Source: Paracoccus sediminicola
Lineage (GTDB): Bacteria > Pseudomonadota > Alphaproteobacteria > Rhodobacterales > Rhodobacteraceae
Assembly: GCF_027912835.1 (NCBI RefSeq)
Contig: NZ_CP115768.1
Coordinates: forward strand, 62,001-126,000
Direction: 5' to 3'
DNA: 64,000 nucleotides
The notes under the pieces are model-generated. The model ran no database searches and was not told the origin of the DNA. It saw nothing but the letters and a program-made list of their open reading frames with translations. Positions 54,858-64,000 of the stretch are shown piece by piece (the stretch's first letter is position 1; each line of letters starts with the position of its first letter). The position numbers were made by a program, and so were the translations under genes.

Positions 54858-55730
54858 TCAGGCCGAGATGAACTCCACCCCGGGCAGCGCGGCGATCTGC
54901 GCAAGATCGTCGGCATAGATTTGAGACAGCTCATCGACGAGCGATTGGCTCCAGCCAGGCAGCGCGATGTCTGCCTCCATCGCTTCGGTCCGGCCATGCA
55001 GCGCAAGCGCCGCCTCGACCATGTCACGGCGTTGCCCAACCGTCAGGCCCGGCGTCTCGGCGATGCGCTGCTGCAACCCGTTCAGCTCGGCCTCGGGCAG
55101 CAGGTCGGCCAGGATCGCGTCATCGCCATGAAGCGGCGTGTCTTGCGCCACCCCTGCCAAGCGGCGCAACAATTCGGGCCAGATGAAGGGCAGGTCCTCC
55201 TGCGCCCAGACTACGATTTCGCGGTCAGGGACGGTTTGCAGCACCATCTGGATCATCGGCGCCCACCTCATCTGCCGGGGGTCGAGCCCGCCCGCGACAT
55301 CGTGGTAATTGCCGCCCGACATGCGGACCACCTCGGCAATCTGGCGGGCCGGGTGGACGACGCCGAGGAAGAATTCGACAACCGCTTCGGGAAACAGATT
55401 GGATAGCCCGAGAATCCGCTGATGCCCCTTGGCGTAAAGCCCTTCGGGCGACAGGGCCCGCTTCGGGAGGCCCAGAAACCCGGTCTGGGACAGGATCACC
55501 CGTCCCGCCTTATCGCTGTCCATCACCGCGTCGAGCAGCATCTCCTGTATCTCATCCGTGGCGACGCCGCCCTTCAGCGCGTTGATCGCCTCGCCGAAGA
55601 CGCCGCGATAGCGGTTCGGCGCCGGGATTTCGATCCCCTTCCCCCACAGAGCCTCGCGGTTGCGCAGCAGCGTGCGCAGCACCCGCTCCTGATCCGTGCC
55701 ATGCGCGCCGACGTGGTAGACGATTTCCAT
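54858..55730 (-). CDS. Conserved hypothetical, divergent sulfotransferase-like fold
   Basis: A 290-residue soluble protein. The N-terminus (IVYHVGAHGTDQERVLRTLLRNREALWGKGIEIP) looks like the start of bacterial sulfotransferase-like proteins. In those, a loop of the type GxxKTGST binds the sulfate of PAPS, but here the Lys and hydroxyl residues are missing (GAHGTDQ). Later segments (VILSQTGFLGLP and REIVVWAQEDLPFIWPELLRRLAG) fit the same fold. It may therefore bind something else or be inactive. The assignment is by resemblance of pattern only. Confidence 0.55.
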   Translation of the reverse strand: MEIVYHVGAHGTDQERVLRTLLRNREALWGKGIEIPAPNRYRGVFGEAINALKGGVATDEIQEMLLDAVMDSDKAGRVILSQTGFLGLPKRALSPEGLYAKGHQRILGLSNLFPEAVVEFFLGVVHPARQIAEVVRMSGGNYHDVAGGLDPRQMRWAPMIQMVLQTVPDREIVVWAQEDLPFIWPELLRRLAGVAQDTPLHGDDAILADLLPEAELNGLQQRIAETPGLTVGQRRDMVEAALALHGRTEAMEADIALPGWSQSLVDELSQIYADDLAQIAALPGVEFISA

Positions 55731-55850
55731 GCTCTGCCCGAGTGAATTGACCTCCGCGCGAGACTAGCGGCTGCGACCGCACAGGAAAACCACTTTCCCC
55801 CCGGTCGGGCGGATGGCGCGCGAAGTTCGTCGGAAGCCCGCCGCAGCCCC

Positions 55851-55879
55851 TTGCCCGCCGCCCGGCGACGGACTAGATA
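55851..55879 (+). promoter_or_regulatory. Promoter of tRNA-Thr
   Basis: TTGCCC (55851-55856), exactly 17 bases, then TAGATA (55874-55879). The -10 ends 14 bases before the tRNA gene, the usual spacing for a short 5' leader. The same TTGCC/TAGATA pair with 17-base spacing appears upstream of secG. Confidence 0.7.
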
Positions 55880-55893
55880 CGGCAGCGTTCCGG

Positions 55894-55969
55894 GCCGGCA
55901 TAGCTCAGCTGGTAGAGCAGCTGATTTGTAATCAGAAGGTCGGGGGTTCGATTCCCTCTGCCGGCACCA
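55894..55969 (+). tRNA. tRNA-Thr (anticodon UGU)
   Basis: A 76-base tRNA with encoded CCA. The acceptor arms GCCGGCA (55894-55900) and TGCCGGC (55959-55965) pair perfectly. The D arm GCTCAGCTGGTAGAGC and T arm GGGGGTTCGATTCCCTC-like stem-loop are canonical. The anticodon loop TTTGTAA places TGT at 55927-55929, so it reads ACA and related Thr codons. The discriminator is A. Confidence 0.98.
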
Positions 55970-56005
55970 CGCGCTCGCAGCCGCGACACCGCGAAAAGCG
56001 GGGTC

Positions 56006-56467
56006 TCAGCTGTCGGCGAGGCCCAGATCGGCCATCACGCGCTGTCGGATCAGCCCCGAGTCGCGGTCATTGATGCCCAAAAGCCCGGCCACCAGACGGA
56101 CCAGCGATTCCTCGTCGGGAGAGCGTTTTCCGTCGGCATAGGCGACCTCCCAAAGTGCGGCCAGCACACCGGAACGGTCTTCAAGCGCGATCCGGTCCTT
56201 GATGAGCCGGGTAAAACGCACCGTGTCGGGCGCCTCGGCCTCGATCATTTCGGCGGCGGCGCGACGCTCGGCCGCTTCGGCTGGGTCCAAGCCGCGCCTG
56301 CGCGCAAGGATCCGGTCAATGCGCGCTTCTTCCTCTTTGGTGTAGCGGTCATCGGCGCGGGCCACGCGCACGAGCAGCGCGGCAAGCGCCACCTCGGCAT
56401 CCTGCCCTTGCAGCGGCGAAGACGGTTCCTCCTCACCAAACAGACGCGACATAAGATTTCGAAACAT
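56006..56467 (-). CDS. TerB-like (tellurite resistance TerB) domain protein
   Basis: A 153-residue cytoplasmic all-helical protein. TerB-domain features: LAALLVRVARADDRYTKEEEARIDRIL, EDRSGVLAALWEVAYADGKRSPDEESLVRLVAGLLGI, with the acidic repeats typical of metal-binding helix-loop-helix folds. TerB-like proteins are linked to tellurite or stress response, but single-domain copies like this one, outside a ter operon, have no known function. It lies between tRNA-Thr and ppk2. Confidence 0.85.
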   Translation of the reverse strand: MFRNLMSRLFGEEEPSSPLQGQDAEVALAALLVRVARADDRYTKEEEARIDRILARRRGLDPAEAAERRAAAEMIEAEAPDTVRFTRLIKDRIALEDRSGVLAALWEVAYADGKRSPDEESLVRLVAGLLGINDRDSGLIRQRVMADLGLADS

Positions 56468-56566
56468 GGCTAAAGAATAGATTCCTGAGATGAAAGAACA
56501 AGTATCCCGCGAGACCTACGGGGAAAACAGTTCTGTTCCAAGCCAATATATATTGATAACGCAGGG

Positions 56567-57472
56567 TCAGTAGAGCTGTGGCACGTAGAGATCGCGGGGC
56601 AGGACGTCGCGTTCGTAATCCGGGTTGAAGACGCGCTCGGGAAGGGTGATATCCTCGTGCGGGACCTCGGTATAGGGCATCAGTGACAGCAGATGCGCCA
56701 TGCAGTTCAGCCGGGCTCGCTTCTTGTCGTTGCCGGGCACGATGTACCAAGGTGCTTCGGGGATATTGGTGCGCTCGAACATCTCTTCCTTGGCCTTGGT
56801 ATAGGCCTCCCAGCGGATGCGGGACTGGAGATCCATCGGCGACAGCTTCCACTGCTTCATCGGGTCATGGATGCGCATGAGGAATCGCATTTGCTGTTCC
56901 TCGTCGGTGATCGAGAACCAGTATTTCACCAGCCGGATCCCGGAGCGGACCAGCATACGCTCGAATTCCGGCACGTCGTCGAAGAATTGCTGGACCTGAT
57001 CCTCGGTCGCAAATCCCATCACCCGCTCGACGCCGGCGCGATTATACCAGCTTCGGTCGAAGAGCACGATTTCGCCGCCGGCGGGAAGATGGGGGACGTA
57101 GCGCTGGAAATACCACTGGGTTTTCTCGCGGTCCGAGGGGGCGGGGAGGGCGACGACGCGGGCCACGCGGGGGTTCAGGCGCTGGGTGATCCGCTTGATC
57201 GCGCCGCCCTTTCCGGCCGAATCGCGGCCCTCGAAGATCACCACCACCTTCTGCTTGTAGTGGCTGACCCAGTCCTGAAGCTTGATGAGTTCAGACTGAA
57301 GTCGCAGAAGTTCTTGAAAATAGAGCTTTCTGTCCATCTGGTCGGGATGGGTGTCGCGATAGATCTGCTTGATTTCACGGCTGAGCACGGCGTCCTCGAG
57401 CTCGAGTTCGTAATCCTCGTCGAGCGTGTCCTGAAGCTCGGCTTCGAGCCAGTCCTGCGGTTGGTCGTCCAT
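56567..57472 (-). CDS. ppk2: Polyphosphate kinase 2
   Basis: A 301-residue PPK2-family enzyme transferring phosphate between polyphosphate and nucleotides (GDP or ADP). Walker A is GRDSAGKGG around residues 82-90, the Walker B and lid region is LFDRSWYNRAGVERVMGF, and WKLSPMDLQSRIRWEAYTKAKEEMF is family-typical. The protein is the single-domain class I type by length. The ATG at 57472 matches the family start; an upstream in-frame ATG at 57577 lies in the promoter region, overlapping an inverted repeat. Confidence 0.93.
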   Translation of the reverse strand: MDDQPQDWLEAELQDTLDEDYELELEDAVLSREIKQIYRDTHPDQMDRKLYFQELLRLQSELIKLQDWVSHYKQKVVVIFEGRDSAGKGGAIKRITQRLNPRVARVVALPAPSDREKTQWYFQRYVPHLPAGGEIVLFDRSWYNRAGVERVMGFATEDQVQQFFDDVPEFERMLVRSGIRLVKYWFSITDEEQQMRFLMRIHDPMKQWKLSPMDLQSRIRWEAYTKAKEEMFERTNIPEAPWYIVPGNDKKRARLNCMAHLLSLMPYTEVPHEDITLPERVFNPDYERDVLPRDLYVPQLY

Positions 57473-57557
57473 GCAATCCTCCGGGTCAACATAGGGGATA
57501 TAAGCCGGAATTGTGACGGTTTTATAGGGGCACCGCGCGTGCACCGCGCCTACACAG

Positions 57558-57578
57558 AGTGTACACCGGGCGTACACT
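57558..57578. promoter_or_regulatory. Perfect inverted repeat AGTGTAC-N7-GTACACT upstream of ppk2
   Basis: Two 7-base arms (57558-57564 and 57572-57578) are exact reverse complements separated by ACCGGGC. It lies 85 bases upstream of the ppk2 start and 70 bases past the pyrG stop, inside a GC-rich gap. The size and symmetry fit a homodimeric repressor or activator site. No regulator gene is adjacent. Confidence 0.5.
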
Positions 57579-57647
57579 ACACCGGCAAGCGCGCGGGACG
57601 GGTGGGCGACGGATGGGCGATGTGCCGCCCGTCGCGTGGCGTTCTGC

Positions 57648-59294
<1,647 letters not shown>

Positions 59295-59363
59295 GCGGCC
59301 CCCGTGAGTTCTCGAATCGTCTTTCCAAGCGGCCGCATGAAAGCGCCGTTCACGGGACTAAAG

Positions 59364-59392
59364 ATATAAACGAAATATCCCGCTGCCGCAAC
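59364..59392 (-). promoter_or_regulatory. Putative pyrG promoter
   Basis: On the minus strand TTGCGG (59387-59392), a 17-base spacer and TATATC (59364-59369) resemble sigma-70 elements. It lies about 70 bases upstream of the pyrG start codon. A terminator-like hairpin for secG lies just upstream. Confidence 0.4.
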
Positions 59393-59412
59393 GCGGACCG
59401 CAAATTGTCGTA

Positions 59413-59432
59413 GGGGCAGGCCGGGCTGCCCC
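59413..59432 (-). terminator. Hairpin after secG
   Basis: GGGGCAG (59413-59419) and CTGCCCC (59426-59432) form a perfect 7-base-pair stem with a 6-base loop. It lies 14 bases downstream of the secG stop. There is no long T-run, so termination efficiency is uncertain. Confidence 0.5.
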
Positions 59433-59445
59433 AAATTCTTGCGTG

Positions 59446-59907
59446 TCAGTTGGCCGCAGGCGGGGTGACGGGCGCGTCGCTGCCATCGGTTTCGGCGGCC
59501 GGAGCCGGAGCCTCGGCTTCGGTGGCGGCGGGTGCGTCCGATTCGGGGGCAGGCGGCGCCACAGGCTGGCCCACGCCGGGCGGGGGCGTGTATTCGGGCA
59601 GGGCCGGGGTCGCTCCGTCGGAATCTTCGGTGCCGGCGCCGATTTCAAGCTGGTCCAGAACCGACGCGCCGCTGACATTGCGCGCGGCGATCACGGTGAG
59701 GGTGATCGAGGTGATGAGAAAACCCACGGCCAGGATCCAGGTCATCTTGGACAGCGCATTCGCGGCCTGACGGCCCGACATGACGCCGCCGCCCGCGCCT
59801 CCGCCGCCGCCCATGCCGAGACCGCCGCCTTCGGAGCGTTGCAGCAGCACGACACCGATCAGCAGCAGCGCCAGGATCAGATGGACGGTCAGGACGACGT
59901 TTTCCAA
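59446..59907 (-). CDS. secG: Preprotein translocase subunit SecG
   Basis: A 153-residue inner-membrane component of SecYEG. Two membrane helices (about residues 3-22 and 57-76) flank the glycine-rich cytoplasmic loop QRSEGGGLGMGGGGGAGGGVMSGRQAANALSKMTW, the SecG signature. The C-terminal half is an acidic Ala/Pro/Glu-rich periplasmic tail, longer than in E. coli (110 residues), and common in alphaproteobacteria. A good promoter lies 30 bases upstream. Confidence 0.94.
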   Translation of the reverse strand: MENVVLTVHLILALLLIGVVLLQRSEGGGLGMGGGGGAGGGVMSGRQAANALSKMTWILAVGFLITSITLTVIAARNVSGASVLDQLEIGAGTEDSDGATPALPEYTPPPGVGQPVAPPAPESDAPAATEAEAPAPAAETDGSDAPVTPPAAN

Positions 59908-59936
59908 GATTGGAGCCTTTCGATTGCGGACGCGCC

Positions 59937-59965
59937 TATCTAGTCAGCACGTGCCGCCTTGGCAA
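59937..59965 (-). promoter_or_regulatory. Putative secG promoter
   Basis: TTGCCA (59960-59965), 17 bases, then TAGATA (59937-59942), read on the minus strand. It resembles the tRNA-Thr promoter closely, and the -10 ends 30 bases before the secG start codon. Confidence 0.6.
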
Positions 59966-60017
59966 GCCGAGGCTGGCAGCGCGGTCCGAGATTCCCGCGC
60001 TCTGGCGGCGCTGCGGC

Positions 60018-60974
60018 TCAGCCGAGACCTTTTCTGCCCATGTCGAGGAATTTGCGGCGGCGATCCTCGATCAGCTCCTTGGCGGATTTGCCGTCGAGAT
60101 CCTTCAGCATGGCAGCGATCTCGCGCCCGACCGATTCGATGGCGGCATTCGGGTCGCGCTGCGCGCCGCCCAGAGGCTCAGCCGCGATGCGGTCGATCAC
60201 GCCGAGCTGTTTCAGATCCTGCGCGGTCAGGCGCAGCGCCTTGGCCGCGTCGCGCATCTTTTCGGTGTCCTTCCACAGGATTGACGCGCAGCCCTCGGGC
60301 GAGATCACCGAATAGATCGAATGTTCCAGCATGGCGATGCGGTTCGCCGTGGCAAAGGCCACCGCCCCGCCCGAGCCGCCTTCGCCGATGATGACCGAGA
60401 CCAGCGGCACGCCGATCTCCAGGCATTTCTGGGTGCAGCGGGCGATGGCTTCGGACTGGCCACGCTCTTCGGCGCCCTTGCCGGGATAGGCGCCCTGGGT
60501 GTCGACGAGGGTAATCACCGGCAGGCCGAAGCGATGCGCGAGATCCATCAGCCGGATCGCCTTGCGATAGCCTTCGGGGCGGGCCATGCCGAAATTATGC
60601 AGGAGGCGGGATTTCGTGTCGCTGCCTTTTTCATGGCCGATCACCATACAGGGGCGGTCGTTGAACCGCGCCATGCCGGCCATCACCGCATGATCGTCGC
60701 CAAAGGCGCGGTCGCCTGCAAGCGGGGTGTATTCGGTGAACAGCGCCTCGACATAGTCGCGGCAATGCGGGCGCTCGGGGTGGCGGGCGACCTGGGTTTT
60801 GCGCCAGGCGTCGAGATTGCCGTAGAGCTCCTTGAGCAGCGTCTCGGCCTTCTTGTCCAGCGCCGCCGCCTCTTTCTTGACATCGACGCCGTCGCCGTCG
60901 CGGCCCATCGCGCGCAGCTCTTCGGCCTTGCCCTCGATATCGGCCAGAGGTTTCTCGAAATCCAGATAGGTCAT
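60018..60974 (-). CDS. accA: Acetyl-CoA carboxylase carboxyltransferase subunit alpha
   Basis: A 318-residue crotonase-fold subunit that, with AccD, transfers the carboxyl group from carboxybiotin to acetyl-CoA in fatty acid synthesis. It begins [19 protein letters not shown] and has the catalytic [40 protein letters not shown] stretch. [22 protein letters not shown] and the C-terminal [11 protein letters not shown] are also typical. The next gene on the left, secG, lies 110 bases away with its own promoter. Confidence 0.97.
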   Translation of the reverse strand: MTYLDFEKPLADIEGKAEELRAMGRDGDGVDVKKEAAALDKKAETLLKELYGNLDAWRKTQVARHPERPHCRDYVEALFTEYTPLAGDRAFGDDHAVMAGMARFNDRPCMVIGHEKGSDTKSRLLHNFGMARPEGYRKAIRLMDLAHRFGLPVITLVDTQGAYPGKGAEERGQSEAIARCTQKCLEIGVPLVSVIIGEGGSGGAVAFATANRIAMLEHSIYSVISPEGCASILWKDTEKMRDAAKALRLTAQDLKQLGVIDRIAAEPLGGAQRDPNAAIESVGREIAAMLKDLDGKSAKELIEDRRRKFLDMGRKGLG

Positions 60975-61074
60975 GCGGCACCCTCACGTTTTCGCGCCCT
61001 ATATGCGGCGGTCCGGCGACGATTGCAACGCGGGACGCTTGTCGGGGCAGGGCAGCTCGCTTATCTGGGAGGCC

Positions 61075-61884
61075 ATGAGAGTGCCGTTCCTGAACCCCGC
61101 CCCGCGCGTGAGCGTCGTCCGCCTGCAAGGCGCCATCGGTATCCCGGCCCGCAATGGCGCGGCGGGGCTGAACGATGCCGCGATGGCGCCGGTGCTGGAA
61201 AAGGCCTTTACCAAGGGCAAGCCCAGGGCGGTGGCGCTGGCAATCAACTCGCCCGGCGGCTCGCCCGTGCAATCGTCGCTGATCGCGGCGCGGATCCGGC
61301 GGCTGGCCGAAAAGCACGAGATCCCGGTTCATGCCTTTGTCGAGGATGTGGCGGCTTCGGGCGGCTATTGGCTGGCAAGCGCCGCGGATCAGATCTGGGC
61401 GGATGAGTGTTCGGTCGTCGGCTCGATCGGGGTCATCTCTGGCGGGTTCGGCTTGCAGGATTTCATCGCCCGCCACGGGATCGAGCGGCGCATCCACACC
61501 GCTGGGCGCTCGAAATCGCAGCGTGACATGTTCCGCCCCGAGAACCCCGAGGATGTCGAGCGTCTGCAACGGCTGTTGGACGAGATGCACCGGATCTTCA
61601 TCGCTCAGGTCAAGTCGCGGCGCGGACAGCGTCTGGCCGAGAGCGATGAGCTGTTCAGCGGCGAATACTGGCTGGGAAGACGGGCGAAGGGTCTGGGGCT
61701 GATCGACGGCATGGCCCATCTTGCGCCCAAGATGCGCAAGCTGTTCGGCGACGAGATCAAGTTCCAGAAATTCGGCGCCCGCACCCCGTTTCTGCGCCGC
61801 TTCGGCATTTCGGGTGAGGGTCTCGCCAATGACGCCCTCGCCGCGATCGAGGATCGCGCCGCCTATGCGAGGTTCGGGCTGTGA
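61075..61884 (+). CDS. S49-family peptidase (SohB/SppA-like)
   Basis: A 269-residue serine protease of the S49 family. The ALAINSPGGSPVQSSLIAARI and FVEDVAASGGYWLASAADQIWADECSVVGSIGVI blocks carry the Ser nucleophile (in ASGGYW), and the catalytic Lys is likely in GRSKSQRDMF. It has no signal peptide or transmembrane segment, unlike SppA. It would degrade cleaved signal peptides or membrane fragments if membrane-associated. The ATG at 61075 has GGGAGG upstream. Its stop overlaps a 38-codon gene. Confidence 0.88.
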   Translation: MRVPFLNPAPRVSVVRLQGAIGIPARNGAAGLNDAAMAPVLEKAFTKGKPRAVALAINSPGGSPVQSSLIAARIRRLAEKHEIPVHAFVEDVAASGGYWLASAADQIWADECSVVGSIGVISGGFGLQDFIARHGIERRIHTAGRSKSQRDMFRPENPEDVERLQRLLDEMHRIFIAQVKSRRGQRLAESDELFSGEYWLGRRAKGLGLIDGMAHLAPKMRKLFGDEIKFQKFGARTPFLRRFGISGEGLANDALAAIEDRAAYARFGL

Positions 61885-62000
61885 TGATCAAGGGCGTCGC
61901 TCTGATCCTGCTCTTGTTCGTGGCGCTCGGGCTGGTGTCGGGTCCGGGCTTCCGCCGTTTCCTGTCGAAAGTTCTGGGGCTTCCGAATCGTGATCGTTGA
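61884..62000 (+). CDS. Small single-pass membrane protein (38 residues)
   Basis: ATG at 61884 overlaps the S49 peptidase stop by one base, and the frame ends at TGA 61998-62000, overlapping the transporter's GTG start (61990) by 11 bases. The sequence is MIKGVALILLLFVALGLVSG followed by PGFRRFLSKVLGLPNRDR: one membrane helix and a basic tail. Coupling at both ends and a coherent membrane-protein layout argue that it is expressed as part of the operon. Function unknown. Confidence 0.6.
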   Translation: MIKGVALILLLFVALGLVSGPGFRRFLSKVLGLPNRDR

Positions 62001-62919
62001 TATTCTGTTTCTGGTCGCCGGGCTGGCCCTTCTGGTCTTCGGCGGCGACTACCTCGTGCGCGGCGCGGTGGCGCTGGCGCTGCGGCTTGGGATCGCACCA
62101 GCGATTGTCGGTCTGACCGTGCTGGCCTTCGGCACCTCGGCGCCAGAGCTGATCGTGTCGCTGGCCGCGGCCATTGGCGGGCAGCCGGATATCGCTCTGG
62201 GCAATGTCGTCGGCTCGAATATCGCCAATGTGCTGCTGATCCTCGGTGCGACGGCGCTGATCGCGCCGGTGCTCAGCCATGACGAAGAGCTGAAAAGCGG
62301 CTGGTTCTACGCGGTGGGCGCATCGCTTCTGATGATCGCGCTGTGCTTTGCCGGGCCGCTGGTCTGGTGGCACGGCGCGCTGCTGCTGGCGGCGCTGGCG
62401 GCGGTGTTGTTCGCGCAGATCCGCCGTGCACGCGCCGGGCAGGCGCCCGCGCCAGAGCTGGAGGTCGGGCCCGCCGCGCCGCGCCAGATTGCCATCTGGC
62501 TGATCGTCGGGCTGATCGCATTGCCCATCGGCGCGCAGCTTCTGGTAAGCGGCGCCTCGGATATCGCCCGCAGCTTCGGCATCAGCGAGGCGGTGATCGG
62601 GCTGACCCTCGTCGCGATCGGCACCTCGCTGCCGGAACTGGCCGCCTCGGCCGCCTCGGCCCTGCGCGGGCGGGCGGACATGGCGCTGGGCAATGTCATC
62701 GGCTCGAACCTGTTCAATATCTGCTCGATTCTCGGCATCACCGCGTTTTTCGGACCGCTCGCCGTGCCCGGGCAGATGCTGCGCTTCGACCTGTGGGTCA
62801 TGCTGGCCACGACGCTGATCATCGGACCGTTCCTGCTGCGCCATATCGCCATCGGGCGGGTTGCCGGCGCGGCGCTGCTGGCAGCCTATGCCGCCTATAC
62901 CGTCTGGCTGTTGATATGA
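61990..62919 (+). CDS. Na+/Ca2+ exchanger-family (CaCA, YrbG-like) transporter
   Basis: A 309-residue polytopic membrane protein with two homologous halves. Each half has the alpha-repeat: LGNVVGSNIANVLLILG (first) and LGNVIGSNLFNICSILG (second), with GTSAPELIVSLAAAIGG and GTSLPELAASAASALRG before them. These are the ion-binding signatures of the YrbG/CaCA family. The start is a GTG at 61990, overlapping the small membrane gene. It probably exchanges sodium or protons for calcium. The SDR gene overlaps its stop (ATGA). Confidence 0.93.
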   Translation: MIVDILFLVAGLALLVFGGDYLVRGAVALALRLGIAPAIVGLTVLAFGTSAPELIVSLAAAIGGQPDIALGNVVGSNIANVLLILGATALIAPVLSHDEELKSGWFYAVGASLLMIALCFAGPLVWWHGALLLAALAAVLFAQIRRARAGQAPAPELEVGPAAPRQIAIWLIVGLIALPIGAQLLVSGASDIARSFGISEAVIGLTLVAIGTSLPELAASAASALRGRADMALGNVIGSNLFNICSILGITAFFGPLAVPGQMLRFDLWVMLATTLIIGPFLLRHIAIGRVAGAALLAAYAAYTVWLLI

Positions 62920-63689
62920 GCGTCGCGCTGGTCACCGGGGGCGCCCGCCGGCTGGGGCGCGAGATGGTGCTGGCGCTGGCCGGGGCCGGGCATGACGTGG
63001 CGATCCATTACAACGGCTCGGACGCGGCGGCGCGCGAGACCGCGGCGGCGGCGCGCCAGCTTGGCGTCGAGGCCGAGATCTTCGCGGCGGATCTGCTGGA
63101 TCTGGACGCGGTCGAGGCGCTGATCCCGCATGTTGCAGCGCGAATGGGGCGGTTGGGTGTGCTGGTAAATAATGCCTCGATCTTCGAGCATGACACCCTG
63201 GCGACCGCCACCCGCGAGAGCTGGGACCGCCATATCGGGTCGAATCTGCGCGCACCCTTCATGCTGGCGCAGAGCTTTGCCGCGCAGGCCCCTGAAGCGG
63301 ATCGCAACGGGGCCGAGCCGCTGGCTTCAGGGCTGATCGTCAACATGGTCGATCAGCGGGTGCGAAAACCGACGCCGGAATTCATCACCTATGCGTTGGC
63401 CAAGGCGGGTTTGTGGGACCTGACGGTGATGCTGGCGCAGGCGCTGGCGCCTGCCATCCGCGTCAATGCCATCGGCCCTGGTCCGACCCTTCAGGCTGCG
63501 CAGCAATCGTCGGAAAGCTTTGCCGCCGAGCGTGCCGCCACCGTGCTGGAGCGCGGTGCAGAACCGTCGGATATCTCGGATGCGCTGCTGTATTTTCTGC
63601 GCGCGCGCGCCGTCACCGGGCAGCTGATCTGCGTCGATGGCGGGCAGCATCTGGTCTGGCGCACGGCGGATGTGGCGGGGCCGGAATAG
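62916..63689 (+). CDS. SDR-family oxidoreductase, pteridine-reductase-like
   Basis: A 257-residue short-chain dehydrogenase. The NADP-binding motif is VTGGARRLGREMVLALAGAGHDVAIHYNGS, NNASIFEHD is the NNAG motif, and the catalytic pair is YALAK. The RRLGR start and the VDQRVRKPTPEFITYALAKAGLW context resemble FolM/pteridine reductase PTR1 more than fatty acyl reductases. Dihydropterin reduction is therefore plausible but not certain. It is last in the operon S49 peptidase, small protein, CaCA transporter, SDR. Confidence 0.8.
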   Translation: MSVALVTGGARRLGREMVLALAGAGHDVAIHYNGSDAAARETAAAARQLGVEAEIFAADLLDLDAVEALIPHVAARMGRLGVLVNNASIFEHDTLATATRESWDRHIGSNLRAPFMLAQSFAAQAPEADRNGAEPLASGLIVNMVDQRVRKPTPEFITYALAKAGLWDLTVMLAQALAPAIRVNAIGPGPTLQAAQQSSESFAAERAATVLERGAEPSDISDALLYFLRARAVTGQLICVDGGQHLVWRTADVAGPE

Positions 63690-63989
63690 TGCGACCGCGG
63701 CGAGACTACCGCAGATTGTCCACCAGTCTTGCGACGGTAACAAAAGCTTCAAAATTCAGTCTTCTATTTCAGCAACTTGAATGCATGAAATAAAAAATCT
63801 ATATAAAACAAAACCTTGCAGAAATGCCTAAAATTTGAGCAATCAAATGATATTGCGCCATTTGCAAGGTAATCCATTACAGGGAAGGCCCCGCCCACAG
63901 AGTTATCCACAGTTTTCGTGGATAGGTTTCACCTTGATTTGCGGCGAGGAAACTTGCAGCGGACCACCAGAATCACCCATCTCTAGACC
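63690..63989. other. AT-rich intergenic region with a perfect DnaA box and two imperfect ones
   Basis: This 300-base stretch has no plausible gene and is markedly AT-rich between about 63735 and 63870, unlike the rest of the window. A perfect DnaA-box sequence TTATCCACA lies at 63903-63911, and two 7-of-9 matches are TTGTCCACC at 63716-63724 and, on the other strand, CTATCCACG at 63917-63925. An ATG at 63990 begins a frame that runs off the edge. It could be a promoter region or a replication-linked site. Confidence 0.55.
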
Positions 63990-64000
63990 ATGACCGACAG

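Noticed and set aside
63990..64000. Possible new gene starting with ATG at 63990
   Set aside because: Only three full codons (Met-Thr-Asp) are in the window and the ribosome site is weak, so it cannot be supported.

Overview
This is about 64 kb of GC-rich, gene-dense alphaproteobacterial chromosome. A GANTC-type CcrM methyltransferase with its C-terminal extension, a GapR-family (DUF2312) protein, a petP-petR-like regulator pair, a FliI/FlgB-C/FliE/FliQ/FlgF-G-A-H flagellar order and many ATGA or GTGA stop-start overlaps point to Rhodobacterales (Paracoccus/Rhodobacter type). That placement comes from recalled gene context and protein similarity, and the genus cannot be fixed from the sequence alone. 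Nearly everything looks like core or lineage-core chromosome. I see no insertion sequence, prophage, CRISPR array or integrase.

Layout. 0-5 kb: start of a lipid kinase, valS, a DUF1992 gene, and petR/petP facing left. 5-9 kb: ilvE, an AlkB-type hydroxylase, and an arsR-ACR3 arsenite export pair. 9-14 kb: ccrM and rnhB (leftward), a GntR/UTRA regulator, an L,D-transpeptidase plus extensin-like pair, and a Crp/Fnr regulator. 15-21 kb: a flagellar basal-body cluster, with fliI divergent from flgB-flgC-fliE-fliQ-flgF-flgG-flgA-flgH-fliL. 21-27 kb: a family 2 glycosyltransferase, rpe-gph, and the complete dTDP-L-rhamnose set rmlC-B-D-A. 27-30 kb: a 1015-residue secreted-type protein with a beta-propeller and RTX repeats. 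30-36 kb: a CAP lipoprotein, a second L,D-transpeptidase, phhB, hemH, a methyltransferase, comF, grxC, a nitrilase-family hydrolase and a MarR regulator. 37-45 kb: yfgM-bamB-der, serS, ada and rpmB. 45-53 kb: two copper loci (a PCu(A)C chaperone and the CopA ATPase), a DUF1800/DUF1501 pair and a beta-lactamase-fold hydrolase. 52-64 kb: a third L,D-transpeptidase, mnmH, gapR, tRNA-Thr(UGU), a TerB-like protein, ppk2, pyrG, secG, accA, an S49 peptidase, a Na+/Ca2+ exchanger-family transporter, an SDR, and an AT-rich stretch with a perfect DnaA-box sequence.

How the genes work together. Envelope functions dominate: three YkuD-type L,D-transpeptidases, an extensin-like protein, BamB/YfgM, SecG, rhamnose supply, a glycosyltransferase, flagellar rod and rings, and the RTX protein. 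Metal handling appears three times: ArsR/ACR3, PCu(A)C with a small cysteine-containing partner, and CopA. Cell-cycle and chromosome functions are ccrM and gapR. The least explained items are a cluster of three GANTC sites in the ccrM promoter, an RTX protein with 40 uninterrupted nonapeptides, the AT-rich DnaA-box region at the right end, a perfect inverted repeat upstream of ppk2, and small cysteine-containing frames next to both copper loci. I did not find a clearly new multi-gene system.
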